Shown here in pieces: positions 45,830 to 54,238 of a stretch of DNA of 64,000 bases. Source of the stretch: UBA7957 sp965222695 (GTDB lineage: Bacteria; Pseudomonadota; Gammaproteobacteria; Granulosicoccales; Granulosicoccaceae); contig OZ244967.1 in the NCBI GenBank assembly GCA_965222695.1, forward strand, positions 2,418,001 through 2,482,000, given 5' to 3'. Under the pieces are notes generated by a model. The model worked only from the letters and a program-made list of their open reading frames with translations, ran no database searches and had not been told where the DNA came from. Every line of letters starts with the position of its first letter. Positions within the stretch are counted from its first letter, which is position 1. Position numbers and translations under genes: made by a program.

Positions 45830-46325
45830 TTAAATGACTCCTCTTATCTGTGCCGAGTTTCGATTCTGGTAAAGCAATGCAATAGGTGGAGCATGGGCAT
45901 CTGCAATAGTACCCAGTAACCCTGAGCCTACTCCTGCACTCAGCAGGCTCACCCTCGTAATGGGTATACATCGACCTAAGGCGTTGACTACAACCGATAC
46001 AACGATAATTGCGCCCAATACCCTGAGAATGTTGAAGCATCTGCAATACTTAAAAAACACCGGCAAGTACGGTTCCAACAAATAGACCAGTCACCGAAAT
46101 CTTCAGTTCTCCGTAGTCGATGATTGCGGGCATACGGTAAAATGCAAGAATGGTGAGAAGAAAAGAAGCCACAAGAAACAGTCCTGGAACAAATACGGCA
46201 TAAAGCATGAATAATAGCGATATAGCGAGAAGGTTTAGTCCCATTCCAATCACGGCCTGGATAGTCGAGCCAATCCAAACAATAATCAGAGCGGCAACAA
46301 TCTGTGAAAAACTTAATAACTCCAC
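45830..46325 (-). pseudogene. TauE/SafE-type sulfite exporter, frameshifted and truncated
   Basis: From ATG 46325 the first helices are MELLSFSQIVAALIIVWIGS, TIQAVIGMGLNLLAISLLF and VPGLFLVASFLLTILAFY; the frame closes at 46050 in a six-T run, and the neighbouring frame continues LRVLGAIIVVSVVVNALG to 45830. Losing one T joins them. The C-terminal helices are missing next to IS1380. In sulfonate pathways this protein family exports the sulfite released by Xsc. It starts 8 nt after the SLC13 stop, so it was the last gene of the cluster. Confidence 0.75.
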
Positions 46326-46333
46326 AATGAGCT

Positions 46334-48196
46334 TCAGTAGATAAAATTCATAACCGTTAGTGAGACCAGCAGAAATAACGCGGTCATTATTCCACCGGCA
46401 CGAAGGTAATCGCTCACCGTATAACCGGCTGGTCCCATGATCAAAGCGTTCACCTGATGCGTCGGAATCAGAAATGAGTTTGAAGTTGCTATTGCGACAG
46501 TAAGAGCAAATAGTGCAGGATCAGCACCCGCGCCCAGCGCGATATTAACTGCTAAAGGTACTAACAAAACCGTTGCGCCGACATTTGACATGATCAACGT
46601 AAACACGGTTGCTAATACGGCTACAGCACATTGGATCACCCAAATCGGCATACCATCCAGTACGTGCAGGAATTGCGTTGCTATCCATTCGGCAGTGCCC
46701 GTAGCCTGCACAGACTGACCCAGTGGTATCAGGCTTGCCAAAAGAAATACAGTATTCCAACCAACAGCATCATAGGCTTCTTCGATGTTAATCACCCGGC
46801 TGACAATCATACCAGCAGCACCAATCAGCAAACACAGTGAAAGCCGAAGATCGGAAAACAATACCAGGCTAAGAGCCACCAAAAAGAAGAATAAAGCCCA
46901 TCCGACTTTCTGTGGTCGCAGTTGCTCCTTGGGGTAATCCGAAGTTACTACAACAAGGTCCCTGTCCGATTCTAATCGGGTTAAGGCCGCCCATGTGGTA
47001 TGACATACAAGCAGATCGCCAGCCTGATAAGGCGTATTTCCGATTAATTCACGATCGCGGGTCAGGGTCTCACCGCCTCTGTAAATAACCAGTGGTGATA
47101 AGCCATAGACACGTCGAATCCAGAGATCTCGACCTGTTTTACCGATAAGGCTCGAACTCGGTGGTATGACTACTTCGGCAATGCCTGCTTTTACGGCACT
47201 TAATGTTTCTGCAAAATGCTCAAGATCTTCTTTCTCCTTAAGCTCAAGCTGATCGCGAAAATCCTGAACATTATCCGGTTCACCTATGACTGCAAGTCTG
47301 GCAGGCGCTGTGATCACGACATCCCGTGTCGGAGCCATATAGGTTTTTCCCCGGTAATTGGTGGCTATGATTTGGATGTCGTATTTCTGTTCCAGGTCAT
47401 CGATTGTCTTACCCACTACAGCATGTTCTTCCGGAATCAGGATTTCATGAATTTCGCCCTTGAGGCCATAAGTACGGTTAAAGTTATCCAGTAAAGTGCG
47501 TCCCTTTGAGCCATTTTTACGCCCTTTGCCTGGAAGCACTATGGCACCAAAGACTATAAAATAGAGTATACCTGTAGCCAGAAGAGCCAGACCTATCGGC
47601 GTCACATCAAACAACTCATAAGTACGCATTTGGGACTCGGCTGGCAAAGATGTGTTAATGCCCAAAATCAGGTCATTCAGCAATATCAAAGGCGATGAGC
47701 CCACCATAGTCATGGTGCCACCGAGTATTGCGCAAAATCCCATTGGCATTAACAAACGTGACATGAGCAAACCGGTACGAACGGACACGCGACTGACCAC
47801 TGGAAGAAACAATGCTGCAGCACCGACATTCTGCATAAAACTGGAAATCAGCCCCACCGTCGCTGAAATAAGTGTGATTAACCGCGATTCAGTTGACCCA
47901 CCGATTCGGGTTATCCAACTGGCGACCGTCGACATAACGCCTGTTTTGTCTAGCCCTGCACCTATGATCATGACCGCAACAATCGAAATTACTGCGTTAG
48001 AACCAAATCCATCAAACAGATGTTGTACGTCAACCAGATTTTCCAGCCCAGGTAATGCAGCTAATGACCCAAGCGTTACCATGATCACAATTGCGGTAAC
48101 ATCTACCCGAAGTAATTCAGATACAAAAAGAAAAACCGTCAATCCCAGCAATGCCAGGACGACAACCATTTCATGGGTCAGACCTAATGATTCCAT
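46334..48196 (-). CDS. SLC13-family permease with two TrkA-C domains
   Basis: 620 aa. N- and C-terminal membrane halves (NVGAAALFLPVVSRVSVRTG with the SNxxT-like helix-hairpin region, MSNVGATVLLVPLAVNIALG, IPTHQVNALIMGPAGYT) flank two cytosolic RCK/TrkA-C modules (HEILIPEEHAVVGKTIDDLE and AEVVIPPSSSLIGKTGRDLW). SAC1-like members move sulfate or organic anions with sodium. Between pta and tauE it most likely handles sulfate/sulfonate anions of the pathway. Intact. Confidence 0.85.
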   Translation of the reverse strand: MESLGLTHEMVVVLALLGLTVFLFVSELLRVDVTAIVIMVTLGSLAALPGLENLVDVQHLFDGFGSNAVISIVAVMIIGAGLDKTGVMSTVASWITRIGGSTESRLITLISATVGLISSFMQNVGAAALFLPVVSRVSVRTGLLMSRLLMPMGFCAILGGTMTMVGSSPLILLNDLILGINTSLPAESQMRTYELFDVTPIGLALLATGILYFIVFGAIVLPGKGRKNGSKGRTLLDNFNRTYGLKGEIHEILIPEEHAVVGKTIDDLEQKYDIQIIATNYRGKTYMAPTRDVVITAPARLAVIGEPDNVQDFRDQLELKEKEDLEHFAETLSAVKAGIAEVVIPPSSSLIGKTGRDLWIRRVYGLSPLVIYRGGETLTRDRELIGNTPYQAGDLLVCHTTWAALTRLESDRDLVVVTSDYPKEQLRPQKVGWALFFFLVALSLVLFSDLRLSLCLLIGAAGMIVSRVINIEEAYDAVGWNTVFLLASLIPLGQSVQATGTAEWIATQFLHVLDGMPIWVIQCAVAVLATVFTLIMSNVGATVLLVPLAVNIALGAGADPALFALTVAIATSNSFLIPTHQVNALIMGPAGYTVSDYLRAGGIMTALFLLVSLTVMNFIY

Positions 48197-48241
48197 ATTG
48201 AATCCAAGTATGTATTTCCAATTAAGGACGCAAGCTTTATT

Positions 48242-48297
48242 TTTGAAGCATAAATAAGAAACAGCTTGCGTTAATGCAAGCTGAATAATGCTTCAAA
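48242..48297. other. Nested hairpin between pta and the SLC13 gene
   Basis: An outer stem TTTGAAGCAT/ATGCTTCAAA encloses an inner stem AGCTTGC/GCAAGCT, all exact. No T-run follows on the minus strand. It may process or stabilise the pta transcript or limit read-through. Confidence 0.5.
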
Positions 48298-48371
48298 TTG
48301 GAGAAAAGGAGTTGTGTATCTGCGTTCAGATTTCTACGCTATTTCAACACAAACATTCTAATTGTATCGGC

Positions 48372-49370
48372 CTAGACAGCCTGAGCCTGTACCACAGTGA
48401 CTGCGATCAGATTGTATATTGCTTCGGCATCACAGCCGCGTGACAAATCATTGGCCGGTTTTTGCAGGCCTTGAAGGATCGGCCCGATCGCCATAGCACC
48501 ACCGATACGTTCAGCCATTTTGTAGCCGATATTGCCTGCCGCCAGATTCGGAAAGACCAGCACATTGGATTTACCCTTGATTTGCGAGTCCTTGATCTTT
48601 TTATTCGCAATTTGTTCAACGATCGCGGCGTCCAGTTGCACGTCGCCATCAATTGCCAAGCCCGGTTTTTTTGCTTTGACAATCTCTGTGGCATTGACCA
48701 CTTTGTCCACCAGTTCGTGTTTGGCACTGCCACTGGTCGAGAACGACAACATGGTTACTCTGGGTTCTTCGTTCAACATCAGGCGACCGCTCTCAGCCGC
48801 TGCCATGGCAATATCAGCCAGTTCTGTTTCGCTCGGGTCGATCACTAAACCACAGTCGGAAAAAATCAATCCGCCCTTTAAAGAATGAAAAGGCTCACAC
48901 AACATCATCAGGAAAAAGCTTGAGACAATATGGGCATCTTTTCTCACACCGATTTGTTGAATGGCACTGCGTACCACATCCGAGGTGGTATAAACGGCAC
49001 CGGCCACCGAACCTTCTGCATCACTCAGATGCACCATCATATTGGCATAACACAAAGGATCCCGGACTTTTTCTGTCGCCTCATCCAGTGTCATGCCTTT
49101 ATGTTTGCGTAATTCATACAAGGCCTTGGCATAAGCAGGTACTTTGTCTGAAGTCGCCGGATCAAGCAGTTCTATCCCCTCCAAAGACACGCCACAGGCT
49201 TGCGCCTGCTGCTCAATGCGTTGACGATTACCCAGTACGATCAGTTTGGCCAGGCCGTCTTCGGTTGCTTTTGCCGCCGCCTCCAGAACGCGTTCATCCT
49301 CGCCCTCGGCCAATACAATGTGTCGCGGATCCGCTTTGGATTTTCTGAAGATTTCATTCAACGCTTTCAT
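48372..49370 (-). CDS. pta: Phosphate acetyltransferase
   Basis: 332 aa, the single-domain PTA_PTB form without the N-terminal DRTGG part. Signatures: ILAEGEDERVLEAA-type start (IVLAEGEDERVLEAAAKATE), SDCGLVIDPSETELADIAMA and MLSFSTSGSAKHELVDKV, and VLVFPNLAAGNIGYKMAERI. Converts acetyl phosphate to acetyl-CoA. It directly follows xsc, the standard pairing in sulfonate degraders, since Xsc produces acetyl phosphate. 111 nt apart, same strand. Intact. Confidence 0.95.
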   Translation of the reverse strand: MKALNEIFRKSKADPRHIVLAEGEDERVLEAAAKATEDGLAKLIVLGNRQRIEQQAQACGVSLEGIELLDPATSDKVPAYAKALYELRKHKGMTLDEATEKVRDPLCYANMMVHLSDAEGSVAGAVYTTSDVVRSAIQQIGVRKDAHIVSSFFLMMLCEPFHSLKGGLIFSDCGLVIDPSETELADIAMAAAESGRLMLNEEPRVTMLSFSTSGSAKHELVDKVVNATEIVKAKKPGLAIDGDVQLDAAIVEQIANKKIKDSQIKGKSNVLVFPNLAAGNIGYKMAERIGGAMAIGPILQGLQKPANDLSRGCDAEAIYNLIAVTVVQAQAV

Positions 49371-49481
49371 TGTTTACCTGCCCAAAACCTCAGTTTTTCG
49401 TGACTGTCTTTTATGAGTTTTTCTAACGGAAGTGAGGCACCGGAATCCGATGCCTCACATACTTTGACCACCTGTTGGCAA

Positions 49482-51263
49482 TCAGAGCTTCGGCGTTTGC
49501 GGAATAAAATCCGCTTTGTCGATACCGGCCACAACCACCGGCTTTTTCATGGCATCGCGTCGGAACGGCTCGCCCAGCTCCTGGTTCAATACCACTTCAA
49601 CAAAGGTCGTGACATTGTTTTCCATTTGCTCGGTTATCGCCGTGCTCAACACTTCTGTCAGTTGCTCCATGCTGGTCGCCTGTACGCCTTTAACCCCGCA
49701 TGCTTCAGCCACCTCGGCGTAGTTCACGCCCTGGTTCAGCTCGGTGCCGACAAAGTTGTCTTCGAACCACAAAGTGGTGTTGCGCTTCTCCGCGCCCCAC
49801 TGGTAGTTGCGGAAAACCACCATGGTGACTGCCGGCCACTCACCACGACCACAGGCAGTCATTTCGTTCATGGAGATACCAAAGGCACCGTCTCCGGCAA
49901 AACCAATACAGGGCAGATCCGGCCGTCCAATTTTGGCACCCAGAATCGATGGCAAGCCATAGCCACAGGGACCAAACAAACCGGGTGACATGTATTTACG
50001 ACCCGCATCAAACGTTGGGTACGCATTACCGATGGCGCAGTTATTACCTATGTCGGTCGAGATAATCGCATCCGCCGGCAGCACAGATTTGATCGCTGTC
50101 CAGGCCTGACGAGGGCTCATACGCTCAGGATCACGACCTCTGGCACGCTCGTTCCAGGTGATGCCCGGATCATCTTCCTCGTGTACCATGGCAGCCAGCT
50201 GCTCAGACCAGTTGGACTTGGCCGTAGCGATTTCTGCCTGGCGCTCTTCACGCCCGGCGTCACCGGCAGTGGCTGACAGTTTATCCAGAATCTGCTCAGC
50301 AACGCGACGCGCATCACCCTGTATACCGACGGCCACCCGCTTGGTCAGACCAATACGATCAGCGTTGATATCAACTTGAATAATCCTGGCATCTTTCGGC
50401 CAATACTCAGTCTGGTAAGCCGGCAGTGAGGAGAACGGGTTCAGGCGTGTGCCCAGTGCCAGCACCACATCAGCCTTGGAAATCATTTCCATACCAGCTT
50501 TAGAGCCGTTATAGCCCAGTGGTCCACACGATAAGGGGTGAGACCCTGGAAACGCATCGTTGTGCTGATAGTTACAGCAAACCGGGGCAGTCAGGCGTTC
50601 GGCCAAAGCTGCGGATGCGTCGATTGCACCTGACAATACCACACCGGCACCGTTCAGTATGACCGGGAATTTCGCTTCGCTCAACAAGGCCGCTGCATCA
50701 GAGATCGCATCCGGATCACCGGGTGGGTGTTCGATTCGCACGACCTGTGGCAAGTCGATATCGATCACTTGCGTCCACATATCTCGTGGGATATTAATCT
50801 GCGCCGGCGCCGAGCCACGGAAGGCTTTAAGAATTACCCGGTTCAGCACTTCGGCAATTCGCGTGGGATCACGCACTTCTTCCTGGTAGCAAACGCAGTC
50901 CTCAAACAGTGCCATCTGCTTCATTTCCTGGAAACCACCCTGACCGATGGTTTTGTTGGCCGCCTGAGGCGTGACCAGCAGCAACGGCGTATGGTTCCAG
51001 TACGCGGTAATAATTGGTGTCACCATATTGGTGATACCGGGCCCGTTCTGTGCGATCGCCATCGACATCTTACCGGTGGCACGTGTGTAGCCATCGGCAC
51101 TCATGCCCGCATTCACTTCGTGCGCGCAATCCCAGAACTTAATGCCCGCCACCGGAAACAGGTCGGAGATAGGCATCATCGCTGAGCCGATGATGCCAAA
51201 TGAGTGCTCAATGCCGTGCATCTGCAGCACTTTGATAAAGGCTTCTTCGGTGGTCATTTTCAT
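49482..51263 (-). CDS. xsc: Sulfoacetaldehyde acetyltransferase
   Basis: 593 aa, ThDP enzyme of the acetolactate-synthase superfamily: N-terminal PYR domain (MHGIEHSFGIIGSAMMPISD), middle domain, and ThDP motif GDGAFGISMNEMTACG with later VFRNYQWGAEKRNTTLWFED. Length and the NYQWGAEKRN/FVGTELN segments are those of Xsc, not of IlvB. It cleaves sulfoacetaldehyde with phosphate to acetyl phosphate and sulfite in the cytoplasm. Shine-Dalgarno AAGGAGCC. pta follows. Intact, so the pathway core is functional. Confidence 0.93.
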   Translation of the reverse strand: MKMTTEEAFIKVLQMHGIEHSFGIIGSAMMPISDLFPVAGIKFWDCAHEVNAGMSADGYTRATGKMSMAIAQNGPGITNMVTPIITAYWNHTPLLLVTPQAANKTIGQGGFQEMKQMALFEDCVCYQEEVRDPTRIAEVLNRVILKAFRGSAPAQINIPRDMWTQVIDIDLPQVVRIEHPPGDPDAISDAAALLSEAKFPVILNGAGVVLSGAIDASAALAERLTAPVCCNYQHNDAFPGSHPLSCGPLGYNGSKAGMEMISKADVVLALGTRLNPFSSLPAYQTEYWPKDARIIQVDINADRIGLTKRVAVGIQGDARRVAEQILDKLSATAGDAGREERQAEIATAKSNWSEQLAAMVHEEDDPGITWNERARGRDPERMSPRQAWTAIKSVLPADAIISTDIGNNCAIGNAYPTFDAGRKYMSPGLFGPCGYGLPSILGAKIGRPDLPCIGFAGDGAFGISMNEMTACGRGEWPAVTMVVFRNYQWGAEKRNTTLWFEDNFVGTELNQGVNYAEVAEACGVKGVQATSMEQLTEVLSTAITEQMENNVTTFVEVVLNQELGEPFRRDAMKKPVVVAGIDKADFIPQTPKL

Positions 51264-51305
51264 AATATTGGCTCCTTTCGGCTTTTGGAATGTCAGGATT
51301 GTATT

Positions 51306-51329
51306 AAAAAATGGCGTATCTGTTACGCC
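51306..51329 (-). terminator. Rho-independent terminator after the GMC dehydrogenase
   Basis: On the minus strand GGCGTA-ACAGA-TACGCC is followed by ATTTTTT. The stop codon of the dehydrogenase lies within the stem. It would limit, not fully block, transcription into xsc, giving unequal expression. Confidence 0.7.
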
Positions 51330-52933
51330 TGTTGTCTGTCTTGCAGAATCATGTCTGATGCTTTTTCAGCAATCATAATTGTTGGAGCATTAGTATTTCC
51401 GGAAACAATTTCGGGCATTATTGATGCATCAACGACGCGCAAACGATCGATTCCGTGGACGCGCAGTCGGTCATCAACTACCGCCATATCATCATGTCCC
51501 ATTTTACAAGTACCTACCGGATGATAGATGGTCTGGCTATATTGGCGGGCGGCTTCCAATAACTCCTCGTCCGACTGATACTGTTCTCCAGGCACAAATT
51601 CACTATTGATATGAGGTGCCAAAGCCGGTGCTTCGGCAATTCGGCGAGCGACCTTAATACCATCTATGGCAACCTGGCAGTCGCGCTCATCCGATAAATA
51701 ATTTGGGTGTATCGCAGGATAATCCCGTGGGTCTGAAGATTGTATTTCAAGGTGCCCCTTACTATGAGGTCTTAACTGGCAGACCGATGAAGTAAAAGCG
51801 GAAAATTTGTGCGCCCCCTCTCCGGGTTTATCCGCACTCAAAGGTTGCATATGAAATTGAATATCGGGTCGTTCAACACCCTCTCGTGATTTGGTGAAGA
51901 TCGTCACCTGACTTGCAGCAAGCGTTAATGGACCGGACCGTGACAAAATATATTGCAAACCCACCCAGGCTTGCTTGAAAATATTGTTCACTTCATCATT
52001 CAAAGTTCGCAGACTGGTTTTAAACACCAGTCGTATCTGCAAGTGATCCTGTAAGTTCTTGCCTACCCCTGGCAGTTCGTTTACAACAGGTACACCGGCC
52101 TTATCCAAAACGTCTTTAGGGCCAACACCCGACAACTGTAAAATCTGCGGTGAGCCAATTGCGCCTGCAGACAGGACCACTTCACCGGAAACACGTGCTG
52201 TCTGAGTTTTACCTTTATGGACAAATTCAATACCCACAGCGCGATTATTTTCGATAATCAGCCGGTTTGTGTGGGCCTTGGTTAAGACCGTCAAGTTGGG
52301 TCTTTTTCGCGCCGGTCGCAGAAATCCTTTGGCGGTACTCCAGCGAAAGCCTTTGTAACACGTCTGTTGGAAGTATCCGACGCCTTCCTGTTTTTCGCCG
52401 TTATAGTCCTTGTTCAGCGGAATTCCGATCTGAGTGGCCGCTTTTACGAAAAATTCCGCAATAGGCCGGCGAAGGCGCAAGTCGGATACTTTTAACAGTC
52501 CACCTACACCATGGTACTCATCAGCGCCCCTCGCCTGGTCTTCAGATTTTTTAAAATAAGGCAGTACGTCTTTGTAGGACCAGCCTTTATTACCAAGCGC
52601 TTCCCATCGGTCATAATCCTCTGCTTGCCCTCGAACATAAAGTAATCCATTTAGTGAACTCGAACCGCCTAAGACTTTGCCCCTTGGCCACTGCAACTGC
52701 CTATTATTTATTCCGGAATCAGGTTCGGTTTCATAACACCAATCAGTTGCAGGATGATGCATTGTCTTGAAGTAACCTACTGGAATATGAATCCAGGGAT
52801 TCCAATCCGAGCTACCGGCCTCCAATAACAAAACAGAGTTATTAGGATCTGCAGACAGCCGATTAGCTAAAACACAGCCAGCTGATCCAGCCCCCACAAC
52901 GATATAGCTATACTGCTTATCTGCCTGAATCAT
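51323..52933 (-). CDS. GMC-family FAD dehydrogenase, probable isethionate dehydrogenase (IseJ-like)
   Basis: 536 aa. FAD-binding GxGxxG (IVVGAGSAGCVLANRLS), GMC signature 1 (WPRGKVLGGSSSLNGLLYVR), signature 2 (GAIGSPQILQLSGVG) and the C-terminal active-site region (YHPVGTCKMG, SGNTNAPTIMIAEKA). By sequence it would be called a choline-dehydrogenase-like alcohol dehydrogenase. Next to xsc, pta, a TRAP importer and an IclR regulator, and with no betaine gene around, it matches IseJ, which oxidises isethionate to sulfoacetaldehyde. The assignment to isethionate is contextual. Confidence 0.75.
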   Translation of the reverse strand: MIQADKQYSYIVVGAGSAGCVLANRLSADPNNSVLLLEAGSSDWNPWIHIPVGYFKTMHHPATDWCYETEPDSGINNRQLQWPRGKVLGGSSSLNGLLYVRGQAEDYDRWEALGNKGWSYKDVLPYFKKSEDQARGADEYHGVGGLLKVSDLRLRRPIAEFFVKAATQIGIPLNKDYNGEKQEGVGYFQQTCYKGFRWSTAKGFLRPARKRPNLTVLTKAHTNRLIIENNRAVGIEFVHKGKTQTARVSGEVVLSAGAIGSPQILQLSGVGPKDVLDKAGVPVVNELPGVGKNLQDHLQIRLVFKTSLRTLNDEVNNIFKQAWVGLQYILSRSGPLTLAASQVTIFTKSREGVERPDIQFHMQPLSADKPGEGAHKFSAFTSSVCQLRPHSKGHLEIQSSDPRDYPAIHPNYLSDERDCQVAIDGIKVARRIAEAPALAPHINSEFVPGEQYQSDEELLEAARQYSQTIYHPVGTCKMGHDDMAVVDDRLRVHGIDRLRVVDASIMPEIVSGNTNAPTIMIAEKASDMILQDRQQA

Positions 52934-53071
52934 TCAATACTCCTCTTCAAACACTTAATAAGTCCATGTAGCAAAAAAACTGAATAGGGATCATTTACAC
53001 GGCCTAGTGGTTACTAAGGCATTTCTGGTTTTAGATAAATGAATTACCTGGAACATCCGTGAAGTGTTTTA

Positions 53072-53088
53072 TGATCCTACATGTATCA
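53072..53088. promoter_or_regulatory. Palindromic operator, sulfonate cluster (site 1)
   Basis: TGATCC-TACAT-GTATCA, one of three clear copies of TGATMC-N5-GWATCA. It lies about 140 nt before the GMC start; its centre is 61 bp from site 2, about six helical turns. Probable target of the IclR regulator encoded next to it. No other gene is evident in 52934-53353. Confidence 0.55.
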
Positions 53089-53132
53089 TTATTTAAAATC
53101 AATGACTGTTTCCAATATATTTTATGTCTTAA

Positions 53133-53149
53133 TGATACTTATGGAATCA
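53133..53149. promoter_or_regulatory. Palindromic operator, sulfonate cluster (site 2)
   Basis: TGATAC-TTATG-GAATCA; differs from the site at 58641 in three of 17 positions. Paired with site 1 upstream of the dehydrogenase-xsc-pta transcription unit. Confidence 0.6.
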
Positions 53150-53353
53150 TTTTCAGAAACCGACAAGAAACGCTACGCCACAGAACCTAAATTTACATTA
53201 AAGTTTGGTGCTTCAGGGTTTACCGAAAAAAACTGGACATCCAGAAGTCAGGTCAACTCTTTTTCGCCAAAGATCTTGAAGAGCGCACTAACGGGCTAGA
53301 AGGGCAGGTTGTTATTCGCAGTATCAGGGAATCGAAAAAAATAGAGCCAAAAG

Positions 53354-54145
53354 TCATTCAATTTCAGCATATTCCTTGGTACCACAGTAGCAAGAGGCCA
53401 TAGATGCCGCAGCTTTGCGTAAAGCGGGTAGATACTGACGGAGTTCATCCAGTGATTTACGCACCATTGGAGCGTGTACAGCGACAGTAAAACAGATAGT
53501 GTTTTTATCATCAAATACCGGCACCGCGATTGCCACCATGCCATCCAATAACTCTTCGTTGTCGATTCCAATACCGTCTTTACGGATTCGAATGAGTTCC
53601 TGTTGTAACAGTTCCGGATCGGTGATACTTCGTCTGGTATGGGGCTTGAGTGGTGCAGAATACAACAGCTTTTTGCGTTGAGCGGGCTTCATATACGCAA
53701 GGAATAATTTACCGCTCGCAGAACAGTGCAGAGGCAACCGTGAACCAATCGGCAGTTGGATTCGAAATGGCCAGTTTGCTTCAACCCGATCAAAATACAC
53801 TGTTTCGTGTCCGTCGAGAATCGTGCAATTGCAGGTTTCACCAATATCATCAGATAAGGCCTGCAGGATCGCGTGACGCGGAGCACCCAGTGCGTCGTTA
53901 GACAGTACATTAAAAACCATTTCCCGTAATAGTGGGCCGGGTAGATAATGCTTTTTCACTGGTTCGCGCTGCAGAAACCCTTCATCTTCAAGTTGCCGCA
54001 GGATGCGATTAACGGTGGGTTTAGGCAAACCGAGTTTTTCAATGACTTCAGTTGCGGATATCGACCGCTGTGCCTTTGCCACGTGATCGAGAATCACCAG
54101 CCCACGCAGGACTGTGGGTATACCTTCTTGTTGTTCATTTGTCAT
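53354..54145 (-). CDS. IclR-family transcriptional regulator (IseR-like)
   Basis: 263 aa. N-terminal winged helix (ISATEVIEKLGLPKPTVNRI LRQLEDEGFL region) and the C-terminal IclR effector domain (CNCTILDGHETVYFDRVEA, HCSASGKLFLAYMKP, GMVAIAVPVFDD). IclR proteins bind short palindromes and respond to small carbon compounds; isethionate clusters often carry one. A strong terminator separates it from the TRAP genes, so it has its own promoter. Intact. Confidence 0.9.
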   Translation of the reverse strand: MTNEQQEGIPTVLRGLVILDHVAKAQRSISATEVIEKLGLPKPTVNRILRQLEDEGFLQREPVKKHYLPGPLLREMVFNVLSNDALGAPRHAILQALSDDIGETCNCTILDGHETVYFDRVEANWPFRIQLPIGSRLPLHCSASGKLFLAYMKPAQRKKLLYSAPLKPHTRRSITDPELLQQELIRIRKDGIGIDNEELLDGMVAIAVPVFDDKNTICFTVAVHAPMVRKSLDELRQYLPALRKAAASMASCYCGTKEYAEIE

Positions 54146-54195
54146 TTTGGGTGCTTCTCAATTCCTCTGCAGTCGCCAATAAACTACGAATTGTT

Positions 54196-54229
54196 GTAAA
54201 AACCCGGCGATATAGGTAATCACCGGGTT
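54196..54229 (-). terminator. Rho-independent terminator after the TRAP operon
   Basis: AACCCGG (minus strand, from 54229), 15-nt loop, CCGGGTT, then TTT: stem of 7 bp and a U-tract of five. Ten nucleotides after the DctQM stop codon. Confidence 0.8.
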
Positions 54230-54238
54230 AATTATTAT

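Noticed and set aside
47652..48257. A 201-codon open frame on the plus strand opposite the SLC13 gene
   Set aside because: Antisense shadow of a well-recognised transporter; composition Thr/Asn/Ile-rich without domain, no ribosome site.
51323..52933. Annotation of the GMC protein as choline dehydrogenase BetA
   Set aside because: No betB, betI or betT nearby; the xsc-pta-IclR-TRAP context favours a sulfonate alcohol such as isethionate.
53280..53403. Plus-strand frame ending IPWYHSSKRP
   Set aside because: Overlaps the IclR 3' end, has no start, and no homologue is recognised; probably chance.
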